A stretch of 10,476 nucleotides of DNA. It comes from Syntrophaceae bacterium UBA7544 (GTDB lineage: Bacteria; Desulfobacterota; Syntrophia; Syntrophales; Smithellaceae). Positions 5,733 through 10,476 of this stretch are shown here, in pieces (the first letter of the stretch is position 1; each line of letters opens with the position of its first letter). The translations under genes were made by a program, and so were the position numbers. The DNA lies in the NCBI GenBank assembly GCA_002479215.1, contig DLME01000290.1, forward strand, positions 1 to 10,476, given 5' to 3'. Below the pieces are notes generated by a model that worked only from the letters and a program-made list of their open reading frames with translations, did no database searches and was not told where the DNA came from.

Positions 5733-7238
5733 TTAAGACAATTTTCTCAATTCCTTTTTCAACACTTTGCCGACAAGGCTTTTAGGAAGGGCTTGCAGAA
5801 AAACCACTTCTTTCGGCAACAGAAAATTAGTAAGCTTCGTTCGACAGAATTCAATAATTTCTTTCGCTGTAGCCGCTTCACGGGGATTCAATACTACAAA
5901 GGCTTTGATATCCTCCCCGTAAACATCGTCTTTCATACCGGTCACCGCTGCTTCAGATACTTTGGGGTGCATAAAGAGGACTTCTTCGATAGTTCGTGCA
6001 GAAATGTTTTCCCCTCCTTTGATGATCAAATCTTTTTTCCTATCCGTAATCCAGAAGTAGCCAGCATCGTCTACATAACCGACATCTCCCGTATGGAGCC
6101 AACCATCTTTTAGAATATCCGCCGTTTCCTCCGGTTTTTGCCAGTATCCCTTCATGAGCATAGGCCCTCGGATCACAATTTCTCCCTCCTGCCCATGGGT
6201 AAGCTCTTTTCCGTTATCATCAACAATCCGCATTTCAGTGCCAATCATCGGCAAGCCGATGGACCCGATCTTTTTTAACCCATCAAAAGGGTTGCAGGAG
6301 TTATTTGCCCCAGCCTCCGTCAAGCCCCAGCCTTCGATAATCTCAAAGCCAAATACTTCTTTGAACTTGTTACACGTTTCCAAAGCAAGAGGCGCCGATC
6401 CGGATATCCAGTATTTCATGGAGCTCAGGTTGTATTTTTTGGGCTCCGGATAGAGAAGCATATAAACATACATGGTCGGGACACCGGCCATAATGTTGAC
6501 CTGGTATTTTTCGATGGATGAAAATATGGTGTCCAGATCGAAAGAATTAAGAAGGACTGTTTTTGTCGTTCGGAACAGACCGTTATTTACCGTCGCAATG
6601 CCGTAGGAATGACATAAAGGAAGAACAATAATACTGGTCATGCCGTCCGGAAGTACAACCGTTTCATACTGCATCTTGGCGTTGGCATAGAGGGAGAGAT
6701 GGGTATGGATGACACCCTTAGGTTTGCCGGTGGTTCCCGCGGTATAAATGAGCGCGGCGATTTCATCATCTCTAGTATCCACAGCCGAATGCTCTTCAAC
6801 AGAACTCTCCACGAGCGGATGATAGGCAAGAGTTCCTTCGGGAACGTCTTTATCAACGAGAATAATTGTTTTCACCCCGGGCGCCTTTGCCTGACCCGCG
6901 CGTATTTTCGGAAGAAAGGCCTGACTGCTGATTACTACTTTAGCGCCTGAGTCCTGGTATATGTAAGCAGTCTCTTCCTCGCCAATAAGGTAGTTAATCG
7001 GTACGATCACGGCACCGATTCTCCAGATAGCCCCAAAACCTTGAAGAACTTCCGGGCAATTGGGCATTTGCAGAATAACACTATCCCCCCGCTTTACCCC
7101 AAGATTTTTGAGGGCGGTAGCCAGTTTTTTGCTCTTTTCCAGCATCTCCGTATTCGTGATTTCACAGCCTTCAAAAATGATGCTCACTTGCTCACCAGTT
7201 TCCATCACCTTTTTTTCACTAAGTTTAGCAAGATTCAT
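5733..7238 (-). CDS. AMP-forming acyl-CoA ligase (ANL superfamily)
   Basis: A full-length adenylate-forming ligase that converts a carboxylic acid, ATP and CoA to acyl-CoA, AMP and PPi. Counting from the longest frame (start 7265): P-loop YTAGTTGKPKG at 174-184, LPLCHSYG at 215-222, A5 motif GWGLTE at 312-317, HTGD at 391-394 and DRKKDLIIKGGENIS at 408-422. The A10 catalytic lysine is K500 in LVGKVLKKELR. All core residues are present. I prefer the ATG at 7236-7238 (501 residues) because MNLAKLSEKK is the usual family N-terminus and GGAAG lies about 8 bp upstream. ATGs at 7253 and 7265 have no clear ribosome-binding site. It is unrelated in detail to the FadD15-like fragments further left. 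The substrate is unknown; a medium-chain, dicarboxylic or aromatic/cyclic acid would suit the neighbours. It lies 152 bp after the CMD gene, so an internal promoter is possible. Confidence 0.92.
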   Translation of the reverse strand: MNLAKLSEKKVMETGEQVSIIFEGCEITNTEMLEKSKKLATALKNLGVKRGDSVILQMPNCPEVLQGFGAIWRIGAVIVPINYLIGEEETAYIYQDSGAKVVISSQAFLPKIRAGQAKAPGVKTIILVDKDVPEGTLAYHPLVESSVEEHSAVDTRDDEIAALIYTAGTTGKPKGVIHTHLSLYANAKMQYETVVLPDGMTSIIVLPLCHSYGIATVNNGLFRTTKTVLLNSFDLDTIFSSIEKYQVNIMAGVPTMYVYMLLYPEPKKYNLSSMKYWISGSAPLALETCNKFKEVFGFEIIEGWGLTEAGANNSCNPFDGLKKIGSIGLPMIGTEMRIVDDNGKELTHGQEGEIVIRGPMLMKGYWQKPEETADILKDGWLHTGDVGYVDDAGYFWITDRKKDLIIKGGENISARTIEEVLFMHPKVSEAAVTGMKDDVYGEDIKAFVVLNPREAATAKEIIEFCRTKLTNFLLPKEVVFLQALPKSLVGKVLKKELRKLS

Positions 7239-7390
7239 GATCGCCACTTCCATAAAATACGACATTTAATTTTGTTAAATAATTATCCATGCTATGGAAT
7301 TCTGCTTTGTTTTCCAAAGTACCTTTTGCAGCATAACCCTTCTTTATAGAGTTACCGGTATGATAACTTGCCAACACACAATAGGCACGG

Positions 7391-7912
7391 TTATTCCAAT
7401 TCCACCTGGAGAGTTTCGAGAATCCGGCAAACCATTCCGTAATAACCGATGGCCGTTGTCAGCTCCACAATTCCCTCTTCACTTAAAATTGCCCGCACCG
7501 CGGCAAAGGTTTTATCTTTTACCCGTACATTCTTGGTTTCTTCGTCGGTGTAGCGCAGAATTGCTTTTTCTATATCGTTGAATTCAGTGGAATGCTCCCA
7601 TTGGGACAGGGCGTCGATCTGCGCTTGTCGCACGCCGGCGCGCAGGGCTATGGGCACATGCTGGGTCCACTCATAGATGGCTTTATTAATAAGGCCTACC
7701 CGCAGGATGGCTAGCTCCCGCAGGTTGGGAGGTATAATCCCCTTAAAAAGAATCGCATTCCCCAGTCGCAGAAATTGGTAACCAACTTGGGTAGAGTGAG
7801 CCATAATTTTAAAGAGGTTCAGAACACGGCCGCCTTTTTCCTTCATTAGTCGAAACCGCTCCTGCAGCTCCGGCGCCGCCGATTCTTCATTCAATAGACT
7901 TACCCGTGCCAT
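7391..7912 (-). CDS. Carboxymuconolactone decarboxylase (CMD/AhpD-like) family protein
   Basis: A 173-residue CMD-domain protein. The diagnostic stretch is RELAILRVGLI followed by YEWTQHVPIALRAG (about residues 65-94), the E-x-x-x-H arrangement typical of this family. It lacks the CxxC motif of AhpD peroxidases; the only cysteine is near residue 162. It is therefore not an alkylhydroperoxide reductase of that type. Homologues occur beside SDRs, CoA ligases and dehydratases in degradation clusters, but their chemistry is mostly undefined. Decarboxylation or lactone/enol handling is suggested only by the family name. I chose the ATG at 7910-7912 because AAGGAG sits five bases upstream; the adjacent GTG at 7915 is too close. 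It lies 52 bp after the SDR gene and probably shares its transcript. Confidence 0.85.
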   Translation of the reverse strand: MARVSLLNEESAAPELQERFRLMKEKGGRVLNLFKIMAHSTQVGYQFLRLGNAILFKGIIPPNLRELAILRVGLINKAIYEWTQHVPIALRAGVRQAQIDALSQWEHSTEFNDIEKAILRYTDEETKNVRVKDKTFAAVRAILSEEGIVELTTAIGYYGMVCRILETLQVELE

Positions 7913-7964
7913 CACATCTCCTTCTCTCCATTATTATTAATTTATATCAAGACAATCTGTGAAA

Positions 7965-8765
7965 CTATCCGATTCTCGCGCTTTGGCCGCCATCAACGGG
8001 CAGGAGCGCGCCAGTAATAAACTTGGCTTCATCCGAGGCGAGGAAAAGGGCCGCATAGGCCGTATCCCAGCCGGATCCCATTCCACCTTTCAACGGAATT
8101 CTACTACTGCGTTCTTTGATCAGCTCTTCCTTATTGATGCCCCGGTATCGCGAAATCCCTTCGATGGCCATGGGAGTATTCATAAAACCAGGCATGATGG
8201 TATTGGCGCGAATTCCTTTGCCGGCATAAACGAAGGCGATGGAATGGGTAAGGGAATTAACGGCCGACTTGGAGGTTTTATAAGCAAGCATCGGTGAGGC
8301 GCATACAGACGCAATAGATGAAATATTGACGATGGAACCGCCGCCCTGCTTTTCCATATAAGGGATAACATGTTTGCAGGTTAAATACATGCTCTTGACG
8401 TTTACATTATAGATGCGTTCCCACGCTTCTTCCTTCAGCTTAACCGGCCCCAGGTCTTCCCCCCCGGTGCCGACATTATTGACCAGAATATCGATTCGGC
8501 CATAATGCGCCACGCACTCCTCGGCCAGGCGGCGGCAGTAATCAGAATTGGTGACATCAGCGGCAAAAGCGAAGGCCTCGCCGCCCTCTTTGGTTATCAT
8601 CGCCTGAGTTTCGGCAGCGGAATCAAGGCGAAGGTCCACCAGCATTACTCTGGCGCCCGCACGGGCAAAAAGAACGGAAATTGCCCGGCCGTTCCCGATG
8701 GTATCCCCCGGTGTTTGACCGGCACCTGTAACAATCGCTACTTTTCCTTCCAGCCGCTTATCCAT
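7965..8765 (-). CDS. Short-chain dehydrogenase/reductase (SDR), classical, NAD-type
   Basis: A 266-residue classical SDR that oxidises or reduces a hydroxyl/keto substrate. The nucleotide-binding glycine motif is longer than usual: TGAGQTPGDTIGNGRA at residues 13-28 instead of TGxxxGIG. D44 at the end of the second beta strand (MLVDLR) favours NAD(H). AADV at 68-71 and NNVG at 96-99 are standard. Catalytic residues visible are N122, S149/S150 in NISSIAS, Y162 and K166 in YKTSK. The PGFMNTP segment and C-terminal LPVDGGQ complete the fold. GGAGGG lies about four bases before the ATG. It is the first intact gene of the probable operon SDR-CMD-ligase-flavoprotein and begins 40 bp after the broken isochorismatase frame. 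A likely role is oxidation of a hydroxyacyl intermediate (inference). Confidence 0.93.
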   Translation of the reverse strand: MDKRLEGKVAIVTGAGQTPGDTIGNGRAISVLFARAGARVMLVDLRLDSAAETQAMITKEGGEAFAFAADVTNSDYCRRLAEECVAHYGRIDILVNNVGTGGEDLGPVKLKEEAWERIYNVNVKSMYLTCKHVIPYMEKQGGGSIVNISSIASVCASPMLAYKTSKSAVNSLTHSIAFVYAGKGIRANTIMPGFMNTPMAIEGISRYRGINKEELIKERSSRIPLKGGMGSGWDTAYAALFLASDEAKFITGALLPVDGGQSARIG

Positions 8766-8805
8766 CTTCCCTCCAGATTATGTATTCAAATTAAACTTAG
8801 ATAAT

Positions 8806-9054
8806 TTATGACATATTTTTCACAGCATCTTTTGTTAAAACAACTTTAGCGTAAGGAAAAGATAATGCTGCCATAAAGGACACGTGGACCTCCAGGGAAA
8901 TGTGTTGTACATGGATGATAGGTGCTTTTGTCTTTCTGAATTCAGTCAGGAGAAGCTGAGAATTCTCCGCGGCAGCTTCGATGCCGACAAGTTCCATTTT
9001 GCCACAGGGAAAGTAGTCGTTTTGCAGATCAACCAAAACAAGACAGTTGTTCAT
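8806..9054 (-). pseudogene. Isochorismatase-family (cysteine hydrolase) gene with large internal deletion
   Basis: The 82-residue frame starts like an isochorismatase-family hydrolase: LVLVDLQNDYFPCGKMELVG with the catalytic Asp at residue 9, and PIIHVQHIS at 45-53. It then jumps straight to a sequence like the family's C-terminal end, VHVSFMAALSFPYAKVV (56-72). Family members are usually about 180-200 residues. Roughly 90-110 central residues, including the catalytic lysine and the nucleophilic cysteine, are missing without a frameshift. The hydrolase should be inactive. The ATG at 9052-9054 lacks a well-spaced ribosome-binding site. An intact short protein with another role cannot be excluded, but an in-frame deletion is the simplest reading. 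Confidence 0.75.
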
Positions 9055-9118
9055 GTTTACTCATTATCCTTTTTAGAGAATAACGACAAACCTCTGTAGA
9101 ATGGCATACCGCAATTTC

Positions 9119-9433
9119 TTAAACTTTTTCCATGAAAAAAACCAAGGCTTTTTTCGAAAGAACTTTGCCTTTATGTTTATGTTTAGGACCATCCAGAATG
9201 AAAATGCCGTCGCCAGGATTATAGATTATTTTTTCATTTTCATATTCAATTTCCATTTGACCTTCGATCAAATAGCCATAATGACCTTTTTCACACCAAT
9301 GTGGCGGCATATCTGTTGTGTATTCAACCAGGCGAAGGCGTAAATCATCCTGATTGATATACTTATGCCTCACTCCCTCAAAGGGAGACTCCCATTTAAG
9401 TTTGCCGAAGTCCACTTTATACTGAAACTTCAT
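9119..9433 (-). CDS. Small single-domain cupin protein
   Basis: A 104-residue cupin. The first cupin motif is PPHWCEKGHYGYLIEGQMEIE with possible metal ligands H45, E48 or H51, and E58. The second is YNPGDGIFILDGPKHKHK (71-88), giving H85 and H87. This matches small stand-alone cupins of unknown function that bind a metal and may act as isomerase, thiol-sensing or ligand-binding proteins. GGAG lies five bases before the ATG. It is followed after 64 bp by the broken isochorismatase gene and preceded by a possible promoter at 9456-9484. It could be transcribed with the downstream catabolic genes. No specific substrate can be assigned. Confidence 0.85.
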   Translation of the reverse strand: MKFQYKVDFGKLKWESPFEGVRHKYINQDDLRLRLVEYTTDMPPHWCEKGHYGYLIEGQMEIEYENEKIIYNPGDGIFILDGPKHKHKGKVLSKKALVFFMEKV

Positions 9434-9455
9434 TTGTACTCCATTTTAAAATCTT

Positions 9456-9484
9456 ATTTAATATCCTCGTAATCTGCCAGCCAA
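9456..9484 (-). promoter_or_regulatory. Possible promoter for the cupin gene
   Basis: On the minus strand, TTGGCT (9484-9479), a 17-bp spacer and TTAAAT (9461-9456) give a plausible but imperfect sigma70 pair 22 bp before the cupin ATG. It would drive the cupin and perhaps the genes beyond it. No better candidate is visible in the 108-bp gap. Confidence 0.35.
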
Positions 9485-9541
9485 AAACCTGTTTATTCCA
9501 AATGTTTTTATACTTCTATGACTGACAAATAGAGGTTATTA

Positions 9542-10417
9542 TTATTTCTGTAACTTAACTACTTTATACCCGCGTTTACGGAGCAAATTGACCACACTGT
9601 TATCGCCGACAAGATGCGCCGCACCTACGACCACCATAGTGTTTCCCGAACCATTGAGGTAGCCTTCGATATCCCTCACCCATTTATTGTTTCTGTCAAC
9701 AATCAGGGCCTGATATAATTTTGGATAGCGCTTTAGTTCTTTGATGTAAAGCTCCTCCATTTTGGCCTCATCTCCTTTTCTCCAGGCAGCCAGATATTCT
9801 CCCAGCATCATTTCGCTTTGTCCGAGTTCATCGATAGCTTCAAGGACTTGGTCGCTTCCCACACTCGCATCCACCGAAGTTAGAATGCCGATTTGCTGAT
9901 CCACCGTTTCCAAACTTCCTGTAGCTTTTCTATCCTGCATAGCTTTCTCTTTGAAGAAATAATCAATCCCTTTTTTAGGGTCGGCGCCGATTTTGTTCAT
10001 TTCCAATACCGTAAGCGTCATCACAAAAAAAGTCGGCTTAAATAACTGGTATTGCTCCAGCGGATAATTCCGTTCTCTGCAAAAGCTTTCGGCCTTGGCG
10101 TAAGCCGCTGATGTAATATGCTCTCTAAGAGTCGTGCCGTCATTGTAAATTGCCGCACTTAGAAACATTCCCATATATTCCGGACTTTCCATTTCACCGG
10201 GTGGGACTTCAAATATAATTTTGCGGGAGTCTTGATATGCGGTAAAAAATTCGGCAGGCAGAGGATAATCAGACGCGCGTAACATATGGAAAGAACCGGC
10301 AAGATAAACAGTAGCCTTGGAAGAGCTTACCACCCACACGGAGCTTTCCGCCTGAACACCGGAAGCCGTAAACAAAATAAATAACATCAGCACTGTTCGC
10401 CACAAATTTAGTCTCAT
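9542..10417 (-). CDS. TraB/GumN-family exported protein
   Basis: A 291-residue protein of the TraB/GumN (TIKI-like, PF01963) family. A clear Sec signal peptide covers residues 1-23: basic MRLNLWR, a hydrophobic core and the cleavage motif VQA before ESS. There is no lipobox cysteine, so the mature protein is probably periplasmic. Family motifs are GSFH at 41-44, FEVP near 69-72, GIDYFF at 150-155, LETVDQQ at 169-175 and GAAH at 265-268. The paired GxxH motifs are the putative metal-binding residues shared with TIKI metalloproteases, but bacterial members have no settled activity. AAGGAG lies six bases before the ATG. It is separated by 108 bp from the cupin gene and shows no evident functional tie to the catabolic genes. 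No convincing promoter is visible in the remaining 59 bp to the window end. Confidence 0.9.
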   Translation of the reverse strand: MRLNLWRTVLMLFILFTASGVQAESSVWVVSSSKATVYLAGSFHMLRASDYPLPAEFFTAYQDSRKIIFEVPPGEMESPEYMGMFLSAAIYNDGTTLREHITSAAYAKAESFCRERNYPLEQYQLFKPTFFVMTLTVLEMNKIGADPKKGIDYFFKEKAMQDRKATGSLETVDQQIGILTSVDASVGSDQVLEAIDELGQSEMMLGEYLAAWRKGDEAKMEELYIKELKRYPKLYQALIVDRNNKWVRDIEGYLNGSGNTMVVVGAAHLVGDNSVVNLLRKRGYKVVKLQK

Positions 10418-10476
10418 ATAATTCTCCTTCCCTTAGACTAATCAAACATTACTCCAATTTTAAATCAAAGCGCTAT

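Noticed and set aside
7350..7368. AGTTA-N9-TAACT inverted repeat and weak TTGGCA/TATAAA boxes in front of the acyl-CoA ligase
   Set aside because: The stem is only 5 bp and the boxes are about 20 bp apart, too far for a standard promoter.
8832..8843. Palindrome TTGTTAAAACAA as an operator, and TTAACA-N17-TATGTC as a promoter for the SDR operon
   Set aside because: Both lie in the isochorismatase remnant's coding region, the -10 box is poor, and AT-rich symmetry of this size is common by chance.
1..10476. CRISPR arrays, tRNA or rRNA genes, phage or toxin-antitoxin modules
   Set aside because: No regularly spaced repeats, no tRNA-like cloverleaf and no protein of these classes was seen on either strand.

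Overview
The window reads like accessory metabolic DNA from an anaerobic or syntrophic deltaproteobacterium (Desulfobacterota, Syntrophales-like). This placement rests only on the style of the proteins: AMP-forming acyl-CoA ligases, an HpaB/4-hydroxybutyryl-CoA dehydratase-superfamily flavoprotein, a PAS histidine kinase with a stand-alone receiver. No rRNA, tRNA or phylogenetic marker is present. Apart from the transporter at the left edge, every gene lies on the minus strand.

Layout, left to right. Positions 1-1001 (+) hold the 3' part of an MFS transporter of aromatic-acid:H+ symporter type, cut by the window edge and followed by a good hairpin terminator. Positions 1002-1537 hold no intact gene. 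They contain an inverted-repeat region and a 36-codon remnant of an acyl-CoA synthetase 3' end. Positions 1538-3647 (-) are a two-component pair: a membrane PAS histidine kinase, then one base later a single-domain response regulator, with a convincing sigma70-type promoter upstream. Positions 3806-4159 (-) are a second, longer C-terminal fragment of a closely similar acyl-CoA synthetase. The two-component system therefore sits between two near-identical direct repeats made of dead gene ends.

Positions 4222-8765 (-) are the metabolic core, transcribed in the order SDR dehydrogenase, carboxymuconolactone-decarboxylase-family protein, AMP-forming acyl-CoA ligase, HpaB/AbfD-like flavoprotein. 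A hairpin follows that is fully paired only in the minus-strand transcript. Positions 8806-10417 (-) hold an internally deleted isochorismatase-family gene, a small cupin, and an exported TraB/GumN-family protein.

How the genes may work together (inference): the four-gene core looks like an uncharacterised catabolic module. A carboxylic acid would be activated to its CoA ester, then acted on by the flavoprotein, the NAD-type SDR and the CMD-family protein. The AAHS-type transporter nearby would suit an aromatic or cyclic acid, but the substrate cannot be read from sequence. The flavoprotein lacks the CxxxC cluster ligands of true 4-hydroxybutyryl-CoA dehydratase, so that reaction is unlikely. 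Three broken genes in about 8 kb suggest repeated local rearrangement.
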